A stretch of 64,000 bases of DNA from Daucus carota subsp. sativus (lineage: Eukaryota > Streptophyta > Magnoliopsida > Apiales > Apiaceae). The stretch covers positions 37,039,598-37,103,597 of the forward strand of contig NC_030385.2 of assembly GCF_001625215.2 (NCBI RefSeq), given 5' to 3'. A program made the translations under genes and the position numbers. Shown in pieces: positions 47,874 to 60,011 of this stretch; positions within the stretch are counted from its first letter, which is position 1, and each line of letters begins with the position of its first letter. The notes under the pieces were generated by a model, which ran no database searches, was not told where the DNA came from, and saw only the letters and a list, made by a program, of their open reading frames with translations.

Positions 47874-48755
47874 CTATTCTGACATCACGGGCTTATTCTC
47901 ATTTGCTTTAGGCTTGTGTTCCTTTGGCTTCTGCTCCTCAGTTCGCCTAAAGTTGTTGAAGAACAAAAAAACATTTATGTAAGAAACACAATGAGATAAT
48001 ATTTGAAAAATATACAACTAGCAACAAGCAAATAATCTACAAAAGAGAGTCTAATCCAGTGAGGTTTCAACACTGAATTTTGAGATTTAAGACGAAAGGC
48101 TCACCAGTCACCGCTCATGACATGTACGAGTTCTAATTGAAGGCATCAAAGCCACGTAAATCTTAACAACAATCAAACAATTCTAATATTCCAAAATTCC
48201 ACTTTAAGGATTAAGTATTGAGGAAGTATCAGTCAAGCAAGAAATCCATATGAATCACCGCATCCCAATCAATTTGCGCAATACATTAATAAATTAAGAA
48301 ATTATATTTTCGCGCCACTCAGGGGTCCGTGCTCCGCAAGTCATATTGATTGTTACCATTTTAACCAAGCATTCGAACTCGAAACATGATCATATTGATC
48401 GTTACCATTTCAACCAAGCCTATACAAATTTAAACTCGAAACATTACTAATATATATGCTGACTCAATGTTTGTGATGCTGAAGAACAAGATATCCTAAT
48501 GCATCTATTAAAATATTGCACATCATATCACTGCAACACTAGTACAACAAAATTTCATATCTTCCAAGTAACAAGTGCATAACAATTTAACCTAAATCTT
48601 GCGAATAAAATTTCCCAATTTAACCATCGAAATGATGTTTGTTTCTTAATACATTTACAGAAGACGTGTAATATATAGAATAACCTTTTGTCAGAAGAGC
48701 CTCCTTTCTGGCTAAGGAAGGATCGGAAGAGAGGAGAATTCACGTCGTAGATCAT
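47874..48755 (-). CDS. Wound-induced basic protein (47 aa)
   Basis: Two tiny exons: 48755-48685 (71 nt) and 47946-47874 (73 nt), joined in an arginine codon across a 738-bp GT/AG intron. The product begins MIYDVNSPLFRSFLSQKGGS, continues SDKRRTEEQKPKEHK, and ends PKANENKPVMSE. I recall almost the same sequence as the bean wound-induced basic protein (PR4), and Arabidopsis has a similar gene annotated wound-responsive (At3g07230). The protein is hydrophilic and Lys/Glu/Pro-rich, with no signal peptide or membrane segment. Its biochemical role is unknown to me. It is easy to miss because neither exon alone makes a convincing frame. The ATG is chosen as the family start; a GTG four codons upstream is not. 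Confidence 0.85.
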
Positions 48756-50564
48756 CTTGGATATCACAATTTGACGAACCTCAATTTTTCAGTTTACAAT
48801 TTCTATTGGCTTTTGTTGTATGGTAAGTTTTTATAGGGCCGGGTCAGTTTGGTTGATCAATTTCGTTTGCTTTAAATCAACAATTTTCTCCATCGGGAAA
48901 CATAGAAGCAGAAATTGATCATATTTTAAGTGTAATTTTGTGAGAACTAAATAAAATATTAAAATCTTTTTGTGTACTAAATAAATAATAGAGATTTTTC
49001 TCTGTGTGCCTATGACACAAAATAATTATAATTTATTTGGATCAGAGTCATCATGATTCATGCACCTGACATATTTTAATTAGCAAATAAGTACATATAA
49101 AAATCATTATATTACAAAGTAGAAACAATAATAATTTGACACATTATTTTTGAAAAAAATTACATATATCTTGAGATTTCTTATATTTATCTTATAAATA
49201 ATGAGATTAAATAATTATAAAAATCCATTTTCTAACCTAAAAAGGGCTCTACAGTATGTTTAAAAAAATCGTTATAATATATAGATTTGAAGTCGAGGGT
49301 ATCGAGAACCATTGCGTTAAATCTTAAATATAGCACCGCCACCATGCCAAGAAGATTTAAGACGACATTTTCCAAACAACACACAAGAAGATGAAAGTGA
49401 TACAACAAAAGGTGGTAGATGCATGAACCACTTTTTCAATCTCTCAAACCCCTTCGCCACCTTAACTCAATTCCATCCATTTTCCCAAACCCCTCACTCC
49501 AATTTCATCACTCCTTTCAATCATCCTAAGGTATCTTCACGCATGTATTTTACTTTTATAGTTGTATAAATAAGTGCTTTTGTTTTTGTGCTATTTTTAA
49601 TGTGTGGGTTCTTGTTTTCTTGATTCTCAACAGTAATGGACTTGAATCTTGATCATTTACTTTTTTGATATGTGGGTTTTCGTTAATTTGTGTTGTTTGG
49701 ATTATCTTGTACTGGGGTTTGTTTTGTTTTGTTATTCTTTCTTTTATCCACAAAAGGTGGTAGCTTGACTTTATTTTCCACACATATTGGGGCTTCCTAG
49801 AATCTTGGTAGGTTTATTGTAATTTATAATTATGGGGTAGAGTCTGTGGACATCTTACGTGTAGTTTGATATATCGGGTATGTTTGGTTTGATAATGATT
49901 ATTTTGGGGTTTACCTTTTTTCGATTGTAAAGACTAAAGATTGCACGTTTAGGTGTAAGGACAGTTGTCACCTTGGTCATGTGCCTAATTTAGTCATTGA
50001 AAGTGTCAATCTTTACTGGTTGATTGATAAGTTTAGATGGGTTAAGATGATTGTAACATTAGGTGCTGATATCAGATATAATTTGAACATTTTTAAGCGG
50101 TCCATGACTTGTATTTTGTTATGAATTTTGTCATCAACTAAATCATTTCTAATTGGTTATTTCTCTGAGTTGAGCTTATATGGGAATGTACGTATGAATT
50201 GTGAATTTCAGCTGCAATATTTTCATGTAGAGCCACTAATATTATCGTTTATATGACATTCTGGGTTCCATGCTTTCGGCAAAGGCAATGTATATCATAT
50301 CTATGTATAATATAACTATAGAGTAAAATGTTTAGATAATCTTCTCAAAGCCATTTCGCAGGCTCGGGGTTTCTAGAGGTATCAGTTATAATGTCTTCGT
50401 TCAAAAGTTTTAGCTATTTATCTGCATTTATCAGAAGGCGGCCAAGAAAACCTGTTGTATATTTGATAAACTAATAGTCTCAAATATGCCTGTTTTACCT
50501 TTTGCTAATTCTATTGGCTTTCTATCGAACAGGTTCAATATAGACAGGAATATTGCAAGCAGCC
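48756..50564. other. Intergenic and leader of the AP2 gene
   Basis: Divergent promoter space. A likely 5' leader exon of the AP2 gene ends at CATCCTAAG (49530) before GTATCT, with the acceptor TATCGAACAG at 50532. The leader holds an upstream ATG at 49423 (about 35 codons plus intron), which might be a small upstream ORF. No other gene seen. Confidence 0.45.
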
Positions 50565-53446
50565 ATGGTGAGCATTAGAAGACGTAGACTTCTAGGACTA
50601 AGCTCTGGTATGCTCATCAAGCTAAAATTAGCTTCATTGGTACTTTGTGTTTAACTTGAAGGTTTTTAATTAGTATAAAATTTGACGTATATTACACTTC
50701 TTCGTCTGTCACTGGACATAACTTCTCAGTACTGTAAAACCATCAGCAGTCCTTCTGTTGTGTTCTTTTAAAAGTATTCATGATATCTTGTAGGGAGAAG
50801 TTCGATTGAGGATCCACTACCTAAAACATCTGATAATGGGCACAATCCTGAAACCCCTATGAAAAATTCAAGGGCGTCTAGTGTGCATCCTGTGCCTTTT
50901 ATTGATATTGACCAAGTAAAGGAGGTAAATACGGACTCTAGAGACTGTTATTCTGCACTGTGCTTCAAGTCTGCTTGCACATGAACCAACACTATACAGT
51001 TCTGTTATCAGTATTAAGATGAACTATTCATGACTCTCTATAAAATATAAAGGTGCTACAATTTTATATTAATGAATCTTTCTATTTCATTTGGAACTGT
51101 ATACGTGTCAACTAAATGTTAGAAAGGACTGCGCTTGTGGTTCATCAATGATTATACTATGCGATGGTGCTGTAAGTTATGGAGGTGTGTGTGTGTTTCT
51201 TGTTACATTACATGCAGTGGATCAGTACCTTTGCAAGTAATAGATTCCCTGGTCCGTGTGTCGGGATATTATAAGCAACCAGCCTATAACAAAGACCCAC
51301 GTCCATTCCAGCTACTTGTGCTGCTGTATTTTTGTTTAGCTCTTGTCTCTTGCAGCATAAAGTGAACTGTCAAACTGTTTAGGAATTAAAAGAAATGGAA
51401 TTAAATTGGACTTTGCTTAGTGTCCTAAGATCTGTCTTGTCCAAGCACAAAGCTAACAAAAAATAGAGCTATCTAGTTTTGCACCAGAATAACTAGTTCT
51501 GCGTTCAGTAAGTACTAAGTAGTAGCTTGATCAATATAGTTTTATTTGTCGGAAATTTTCTTAAATGTAAAATAGAAGCATCATGTTAATAGTTATAGTA
51601 ATATCCCAGTAATGCTTTCCTGTTCACTGTGACTGTATAGTAATAACTCAAATTGTTCATTTCTGTTTCATTATAATGCTAGCATTTGTACATTTAGTAT
51701 TACTCTGATAGATATCTTTTTTGTTTGATCGAGTAAGGCATAGACTCTAGCACTTAGTATTTCAAATAGTTTCTGGCTGTATATGCATTGCATTAATGTG
51801 CTTAATATGTTACATTAGCTGTCTACAATCTGATGTAAGTTGTCCACCCTCCCATGAGTTTGCTCATGTTAGTTAAACCTTTGTTTTTTAGAATGATGCA
51901 TCAGAAGTACATTCTGGATCATCAAATGTGTCCATTCCTAGCTCGTCAAAGGAGCAACATCATAAAAAGTTTTCAGGTGCGTGTTTTCATTTCTGTGAAT
52001 AAAGACATTTTTCACTTGGTTATCTTTGTAGGAAAGTAATTATATATTTATTATAGACATTTTCACCCACCAAAGAAGTTATTTTGGTACAAGAAGGCTC
52101 CAATTTTATAAAATACATATTATAATACAATTCTTCAAATTAGTACTGAAGTTGTAATATTGGTAAGGTGTTCTACGCCTCACTAGCCAGTTCCAGAGAA
52201 AGTTTGTGAAATATGTGTTTATTAGCTTAAATCATCAAGTAAATCAATTCTGAAAACAATATGAGAACAAGTAGGCTGTTCAACTTTGTGATGTAGAAGA
52301 GTGTAAGCTTTGACTTGGATGACAATTTAGTTCATATCAAATGCGAGGAGCTTCACATAATCTTAGTTAGAGAAGGCAAAAAATAAGTCTAGTTGGTTTG
52401 GCTGAATGTCGAACACCTGACCTTGAAATTTTGAAAAGAGTTTATGTTGTGTATATAAATTTTGATACCCCAGAAAGTGATATATATGTTTATTGATTTT
52501 GTTTCCTTGTGCATTTATACTTATTTGAACAGGCATTTCCACAGTTGTAGAATTCAAGCGCAGAAAACGGTACAGGAGGAAACAAATTGGAAACCAAGAA
52601 CCTTGCATAATGCGAGGTGTTTATTACAAGAATATGAGATGGCAAGCGGCTATTAAAGTTGAGAAGAAGCAAATCCACTTAGGGACTGTTGGCTCACAAG
52701 AAGAGGCTGCTCGGTTGTATGACAGGTGCTAATACTTGCTTGTAGTTGTATTAGCTAATATTATGGCTATATATCAGCCTTGATCCCTGCATTTGTTATA
52801 ATCGGAATCATAAACCGCTTTTGATAAGCTGATACACAAGTTATACTTCCATCTTGATATAGATGATATATTTGAACCTTTCATCAAATAAAAAATCACG
52901 GTTACTGTCTAGCATACATAAGCCCTCTGTTTGCCTTGCTAATAAAAATGTCTTCTTATAGAATTGACTGGATATAAGAAGACTGGATAACTAAATAGCA
53001 AGGTAGATACATTAAGTGTAATTATTTACACATTATTTGACAGTTGATCCAGGGCTTTTCTGTATTTCATCAGTGCCATAGTGAAGATATATCACTTTGT
53101 ATGCATGATTTATTATCTACAAATACGTGTATGCAGAGCTGCTTTCATGTGTGGAAGGGAACCTAACTTCGAGCTCTCTGAGAAGGATAAAGAAGCACTT
53201 AGGAAGCTGAGCTGGGAGGAATACTTAGCTATGACTCGTTCTGAAATAAATAGCAAAAGTAAGAAAAGAATCCTAAAGTTTAATCTCTTTTAGCTGTGTC
53301 GTGTTCTGTTTTTGTTTCTAAAGTCAGCTCCTGTAAATGCAGGACATGAGCGAAGAACTAGGGGCCGGTCGAGCAGAAAGGTTGACACTATAGATAGCGG
53401 CTACTGTGACGTTGATGAAGGAAGCATTTCAGGCTCAGAAGATTAA
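50565..53446 (+). CDS. AP2-domain protein, At4g13040/APD1 type
   Basis: Six exons: 50565-50607, 50794-50924, 51892-51976, 52533-52725, 53137-53258 and 53343-53446. All are GT/AG; total 225 aa. The start MVSIRRRRLLGLSSG is the signature of the small plant family with Arabidopsis At4g13040 (APD1, a salicylate-linked positive regulator of defence). A Ser/Pro-rich linker leads to a basic patch (EFKRRKRYRRKQIG, about 93-106). A single divergent AP2 domain follows at about 113-172 (RGVYYKNMRWQAAIKV, IHLGTVGSQEEAARLYDRAA), with HLG in place of the WLG of ERF proteins. An Arg-rich tail (RHERRTRGRSSRK) and acidic end follow. Exon 5 ends before GTAAGA, which restores the frame; reading through would add lysines and a stop. 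DNA-binding preference is inferred to differ from ERFs. Confidence 0.9.
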
Positions 53447-54074
53447 AGATTACAACTCGAACTGTTGAAGCAGTTTTCGCTCAGAAGATTAAAGTTTGCG
53501 ACTAGCAATTTTCTCCAGGAGCAGTCCCTGGAAGCCTAGTACTAATGTTCTACTATTCTTAGACTAGTAAAGTGTAAGCTGACTTTGTATTTTATTAAAT
53601 CACAATCAGATATACAGCCAATTTCTCAATCCAATTTTAAACTTTAAAATTGTTCTCACGCTCTGGTTGGAGCCGTGGGAAGTGACAATGTCTTGAATTT
53701 ATTGGATTTGGATCGTTGATTGGAAGACTGCTTTCGGCTGCTTTGCACTACTTACATTTCCATCTAATTATCTAAACAAGAAGCACCCTTACTATTCTGT
53801 GAATTCAGCATATCTGTGAAGGTTTTTCTTTCTTTTTTTTAAAGGTTAAAATTGATCATGTTCAGCTATCTTATTTTCAGAAATAATTGACTTAATTGTG
53901 TAAAAATTACGTAATTGTTTGAAAAAAACAAATGCAAATAAAAAACATTAAATACCTATAAAATACTTAATTTCAAAAAATATTAGTTAAATGTAAAAAA
54001 ACAAATCCCGAAACAAGTCCTTATTTTGGAAAAAAAAGTTTGGCCGAACATTTACATTGTTATCCTAGCATCGA
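53447..54074. other. 3' flank of the AP2 gene
   Basis: Probable 3' UTR followed by AT-rich intergenic DNA. Confidence 0.4.
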
Positions 54075-54308
54075 CTCCCTCTGTTTGAATTTAATAGTCC
54101 TTTGATTTTTTTTGCACGTTCTTTTAATATCTTTGACAGCATACAGAAAATTATTAATTTTAAATTTCTTTTTTGTGAATAAAAATATATCACTAATATT
54201 TTTATTCATAAAAAGGAAAATTCAAAATAATAATTTTAGATGTGCGGTCAAAACGCTTAAAAGTGTGTGCAAAAAAGTCAAGAAGCTAATATATCCAAAC
54301 AGAGGGAG
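54075..54308. mobile_element. Stowaway-type MITE
   Basis: CTCCCTCTGTTTG at the left and CAAACAGAGGGAG at the right are exact inverses. TA follows on the right; the left flank reads GA, so one target base has changed. The interior folds back (TTTTTATTCATAAAAAGGAA around its centre). Confidence 0.82.
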
Positions 54309-54613
54309 TAATCAACTTTCTCAGTCCCCCCCTGCACAATTATCAGTTATAACATAGCCATGTTACTTGATTTCCGTCGATCTTTTTTGTAAATGAACCA
54401 GGCTTACATGAGTAAAGACCAAATGCAAATTACAATCTGACTACCTGGATATTTTAGGTGACATAGGACCCGGGGTCCATACCATTGAAGTAAACACTCA
54501 AGTTTTAAAATTTAAACCAACAGAATAAACAGTGCCTTCTACTTTCCCTAACACATGCATAGAGGTTGTTTGTCCAATATTTTCGAATACTTCCCTGATG
54601 TACACAAGTATGC

Positions 54614-57600
54614 TCAAGAGATCAGAGACACGAGAGAGACAAATTCCGATGTTACCCTGCCCTTCGACCTTGTGTGGATCACAAAGTGTTCAGGATATTT
54701 TTTCAGTAACATAAGCAATCCAAACCAGGGTTTGCCCTTGGCTTCAGCACTGGGATAATCCTCCGAAGTCAGGTATCTTCTGACACGGCTATGATGCCAG
54801 ACACTGCTGTACTGTTCCAGTAACTGCAACAACAAATTATTGTATTGGTTTAACATAAGAAGACCAGGGCTAAAAGCAAAAGTCTCTAAGAGAGAGGAAC
54901 AAAAATAACAGCAATGCCGGGAATGAGATCCATGGTGTAGTTATTTCAATTAACCAAAGTAAGGAAACATAACCAGCATTGTAGAACACACCAATCTTTA
55001 ATTGCTCTAGAACCATGATAAAAAGGTTTAAACTACTGAGTTCCTTTCTTTTCTGTCATCAATACGAGGTGTAGGGTAGAATTGAAGAGGAAATAGACTT
55101 AATTTTCTGTTATCAAAATCTGCACAATGAAAACTGACTACTCTAGATCAACTACAAAAACCCAAGGAGGAAAAACCTTCAATTGTGACTACAAATATAC
55201 CAGACACAGAACCCCCAAAAAACCTTCAATTGTAAGGTAGAACTGAACTGAGCTAAATACCAGATGTAGATCTGTTGATCTAAAATCAGACTTCAGGTTT
55301 AATAAAAAGTTCCACTCTCTATGATGCTTTGAGAGTAAAAATGTGGGTGGATATCTTTTTATAATATAGGCACTGGATAAAATTTTCAAATGTAACTTTA
55401 CCGATCCAAGCCAATGGTATCCTCAAGAGGATGAAAAGAAATCCACAAATTTTCGGCCTAGATACAGTACCTACTTTAGGGGCAAAGGGCAACAAATTTA
55501 TTTTAAGATTATTCTTTACCTAACTATAAGCAGAATATTATTGATACCCAGAAGATACAAAGCAATTTCCACCCTCCTGGTACAGCCCCAACAACCCAAA
55601 TTTACAGCCTGGTCCGAGAGATAAATTGCTGTTTCTTTGGAATTGTGGAGTAGCATCAAAACAAAAAATAGACTGATACACGATGTTTTTCTTTGACGTG
55701 TGCCTAAGCCTTTGGGTGAACATTGAAGAAAGTAGTTTACTATTAGTACATTACTGTAAGTTTATCCATTGTTCTTACAGCACCATGGAATATGGTGTTG
55801 GCAAGGGGAGCCAAGACATCATGGCAATACAGTGTCCATATGGCGATATTGGCATTTGGCATTTATATATTCAAACATATATTCTCTAATGCTTATAACG
55901 TTGCTAAGGGGAGCCAGGACACCGGCTTCCCTTCTCTCTAGATATCAGTCAACTCTCACTTCTCTCTTGACTTCCTACGCATCTCTCTCTTGTTTTCTAA
56001 ATATTTGTGCATCCACAATCCACTGATTCGTACTCTGATCTCCGGTCTGGCAACTCCAAATAGTCCATATTAAACTTAAATCCTCCCAAATCAAGTTCAA
56101 TACTCAGTTACATCAGTGCAGCACCTGTCAACTTCAGGCATCTTAAACAACTTGATTAACAACATCAGAAAGTTGCGGGGACAGTTATGCTCTGTCCTTG
56201 TGGCTTTATGATAATATTGCGACTTTCTTCACTCAAATCTCTATTAAACTTCGGCAAACTACTTCAGTGCTACTCAATTTCTGTTCTTGCTTTAATTTCA
56301 CTCAAATTAAAACAAGCATAGCCGCAGTCGAACTTGCTAATCTGAAATTTTCCTTATCTATATTTGTTCATTCAAATCATGACAAAGCCCTGCGGAATCC
56401 ATTCAGGGTATTGGTGAAATTGTACTTGTATTGCTGTCTAGTTGCTAAATCCTTAGTATTCTAATATTCTTCTGCGCGCACGCGCACATCCGAGATTGTA
56501 CACCTATTTTACCAACTGCTTGGGCAGAAATACTGAAGCAGGCCCATGTTTTAACTTTAATCCTTGTGCCCTATCTTTCTTTAAATAGCTCAAGTACTTT
56601 TGAGCCCAATTAGTTTATGGTAAATTTTAACCCCATTAATCAGAATCGTAATGTAATTTTGTTCCAATGTCTAAGTGTGTTGTTGAGAGGTTCACTTGGT
56701 TAGGATGGGGAACTCATTCCTAATAATGAGGTAACTCACTACGAATACACCCTAGGGATTTCAAATCATTATTCTAATTATCTCCATTCTCACTGCATTA
56801 CCGATCAACCATCCGAACTCCTCCTAATAATTTCAAAGGTGGAGTAGGAGGAAGACATCAGGTAAGAAGCATTGACCATAATCACTCCCACAAATAGTAG
56901 GAAGTAATATAATGAGAGGAAAGTACTCCCATGTAAAATTTACCACCAAACCACTCGTTCTATCTGTTTTCTTTTTATAGACATATGGATACACTGTGAT
57001 TCTCTCCCTACTTTTTTTTATGCTGGTTCTCTCTGGATCTTTTCACTGTATTTCTGCATCCATATCTACATTTATATATATCACTCCAACCTGCATTTTC
57101 TGACACTCTGTGCTCCTTTAGGTGCTAGGGGAAGGGTGAACCTAGTCTAATTTCTTTAGGGAGGGAACCAAATATTATTTGAGAGGCACCTTTATTTTTT
57201 TTAATTTTGTGGTGGCGCTTACAAGTTATTGTGAATAATTTAGTGGTGGAAAAAATATAGGGGCCAGGTGTGTTCTGTTCCCCTTCCTAGATCAGCAGCT
57301 GTGCTTAAATGAAATCTGGGAGGAAGAAGTTTTATGTTATGCACCAGGGTACCATATTCAGATATTGTCATCTATCAAGTACAAACATTAAACATACACA
57401 GAATTATTATCATTTGCAAGTGAACGGTGCTGGGAAAATCTATATCCTGCAGAAATATATTTGTATGTAGTCTCGGGTATGGTCCATAGATAAACGAAAC
57501 GACTGGGCATCAAAATAGTCAAGTTAATGATAGAAGTGGGAAATAGAGAATTACAGTACAATACATGCGGACAGACAAGTGAACAAGAAGCCACATCCTA

Positions 57601-59699
57601 AGCAAGACTAATAAATCAACTAAGGGATTCAATATAAATTATTTAAGAAGTAGCACAAACCTCCGCATGAAGTTTTTCCATTGGCATCCACTCTCCAGGG
57701 CCACAAAGATCAGAGAGCACAGTAGCTACAGAAGACACGACATCCTTTTCTTCCAATTGCATGAGCTGCTGATTGTCTGTATCACGGTCAATCCTTGACC
57801 GCCCCTCGCCCTTTTTGTCTGCAGAACCAATGGAAAATTTTGCTTGAGTATATTCAACTCAATCCATATATTGCTAACTTAACGTTAGCAACTGTAACAT
57901 AAAGTATAAAATATGTCTTTCCTATGAATTTAAAGAATAATTTAAATTGAACTGAAAGCATAAGCACATTTAAAAGATAATGAGCCATATGAAGAAAAAG
58001 CTGAAACTGACATGCTCTGTTAAAGCAAAAGTGTAAATATCCATCTTAAAACATATAGATTGTTGGCCGCGCAACACCAATTAACTCCATGTTAGTATGA
58101 TATTGTCCGCTCTTGACCATGGCCAAGCCCGCACAGGTTTGTGTTTGACCACCTCCCAAAAGGCCTCATACTAATAGACTTGTTTGACTACTTATATTCA
58201 AGACAAATCTTCTTTAGCTTTATGATATGGGACTTAGGTTGACACCCACTTTACAATCTCCTCTCAATCCAAGAACCACCAATCTCAGACGAGCTCTCGA
58301 ATGGGCCTAGAAGAGTCAAGGACAAGGCAGGTGGGACTTCCGGTATGGCCTAGGTAGAGCTAGATAGCCAGGCAGACTTCTAGTATGGACCTAAGGGAGC
58401 CGCATCAAACACTAGGAGGCAGAGTCGAGACCGATGTGTGAAGAGAGAGATTGTTAGAAGTTATCCCACGTTGGATGTGGGAAGGGTAGAAAGCTAGAAC
58501 ATAAGCAGCCACAACAACTCCAGTAGAATATAAGTGTTGGTATAAGTGTCACAACTCACAAGATTGGTGGTTATTGGATTGAGGGGAGATTGTAGACTGT
58601 AGGGTAGGTGTCGAACCCAAGTTCCGCATCGTAAAGATAAAGAAGATTTGTCAGGAAATGTTAATCATGCAAGATGCGCCCTTTTATATTTTTGCTATAT
58701 TAGTTTATATACAGTCTATATACGACTGATTAGGGAATGCAAGGAACATAACTACACACAGGAGAATCCTAATTACCAATCATACAAAAAACATAAGCAC
58801 ATATCCACACCCAAGCTAATAGCAGTCATAATTGAAATCCGATAAACACATACCCCCCTCTCAAACACACACATATACATATAAACATATTGACATCTAT
58901 GACAACAAGCAACAAATCAAATCAATAATCATCAAATTTCAACCTTTAACATGAAAACTAATAAATGGCACGTTCCGACAAGAATGACATCAATACGCTA
59001 CAATTCAAACAATAAAAATCAATACAATTCAAACAATAAAAACCTTTAACATGAAAACTAATAAATGGCACGTTCCGACAAGAATGACATCAATACGCTA
59101 CAATTCAAACAATAAAAATCATCAAACTCCAATCTTTAACACAAAAGGGCACCTAACAACATACCGAATTGCCCTGACATCCCAGCCTTCCCACTTGACC
59201 CCGAGCCTCCATACCTCTTCCCATTCCCATCCTCCTCTTCATCATCATCTTCATACTCCTCCTCGTACCCCCTTCCCCTCCCCTTCTTCGAGGCCCCCAA
59301 ATACCCCCCACTCCCTCCACGTGGCACAATGGGCCCCCCAAGAATACTCCTCACCGGCAACAGAAAGTAAAACTCCTTATCCCCAATCTGCAGCAAATCT
59401 TGGGAATCGAGCTTCACCGGTGGGGTCCCCGGCAGATGCAAGACCCCCTCAACTGAGCACCCATTCTTCCCCAAAACTTCGAGAGCGAAACGACGCCGTT
59501 GGAAGTCGTAGAAGATGCGGGCGTGGTGGCGGGAAATGTTCATGCCGCCGCCGAGAGAGGAGAGATCGACGTCGACGGTGGATTTCTTGCTGTTACGGCC
59601 GAGGATGATGGAGTAGGTTTGCATATAGTACTCGAAGTCTTCGCCTTGGAGCTTTGCGAAGCCTGCTTCGACGTCGTTTCCTTCGCCGCCGCTCGCCAT
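54614..59699 (-). CDS. FHA2: FHA-domain protein, FHA2 type
   Basis: Three exons on the minus strand: 59699-59165, 57818-57661 and 54823-54614, giving 300 aa. The introns are long (1,346 and 2,837 bp). Residues about 25-105 form the forkhead-associated phosphothreonine-binding domain: YSIILGRNSKKS, MNISRHHARIFYDF (the Ser-Arg..His loop) and VLGKNGCSVEGV are intact. A Gly-rich then strongly acidic linker follows (YEDDDEEEDG). The C-terminal part (VWHHSRVRRYL, AKGKPWFGLLMLLKKYPEHF, TRSKGRVTSEFVSLVSL) is the conserved helical end of Arabidopsis FHA2 (At3g07220). FHA2 is nuclear and acts in transcriptional control, including chloroplast rRNA and stamen phenotypes as I recall. The start is clear from the FHA2-type MA..GGG N-terminus. 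The first intron holds two local repeats. Confidence 0.93.
58202..58652. mobile_element. Foldback/TRIM-like element in FHA2 intron 1
   Basis: GACAAATCTTCTTTAGCTTT at the left is matched by its inverse at the right, and the similarity runs about 85 bp (CAATCTCCTCTCAATCCAAG and partner). Inside, TGTTAGAAGTTATCCCACGT resembles a widespread plant repeat start. No target duplication was settled. Confidence 0.55.
58941..59120. repeat. Perfect 100-bp-period duplication in FHA2 intron 1
   Basis: An 80-bp block starting AACCTTTAACATGAAAACTA (58941-59020) recurs without a change at 59041-59120. The intervening 20 bp copy the block's own end (CAATTCAAACAATAAA). Confidence 0.9.
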
Positions 59700-60011
59700 G
59701 GTCGCCGGTGATGGGTCCCGCGGGATTCTGTTAAGTTGTAGAAGAATTGAGAAGGTGGAGATTGACGAGCTATGGTCTGGTTGTTAAGGGGCTGTTTGGC
59801 ATATAGATCAATATACACAGCGGAGCTTGCACTGTGTGTGACGTGTAACAATAATTAATCTGATTATACAATTAATCTTCGACTAATCTAATTAACTCTC
59901 AATTATTATTTCGTGACTTCCCCGATCAAGTATATCGTATCTCGCTATTACTCAAGAAAATCATATTACAAAAATAAAATTTTATTTATAATTATATATC
60001 AAATAAATTTA
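59700..60011. other. Promoter and leader of the FHA2-type gene
   Basis: GC-richer leader next to the ATG, then AT-rich DNA up to the Harbinger element. No gene seen. Confidence 0.4.

Noticed and set aside
49423-49530. Upstream ATG frame in the leader of the AP2 gene as a protein start
   Set aside because: The family N-terminus MVSIRRRRLLGL lies in the later exon; the leader frame has no similarity and is at most a small upstream ORF.
56680-56960. Possible MITE in FHA2 intron 2 (TTCACTTGGTTAGGATGGGG at one side)
   Set aside because: The right side pairs only weakly and no target duplication is evident.
59136-59608. Plus-strand frame of 185 codons opposite the first FHA2 exon
   Set aside because: It is the antisense shadow of the FHA domain exon, rich in Pro, Ser, His and Arg as expected for such shadows.
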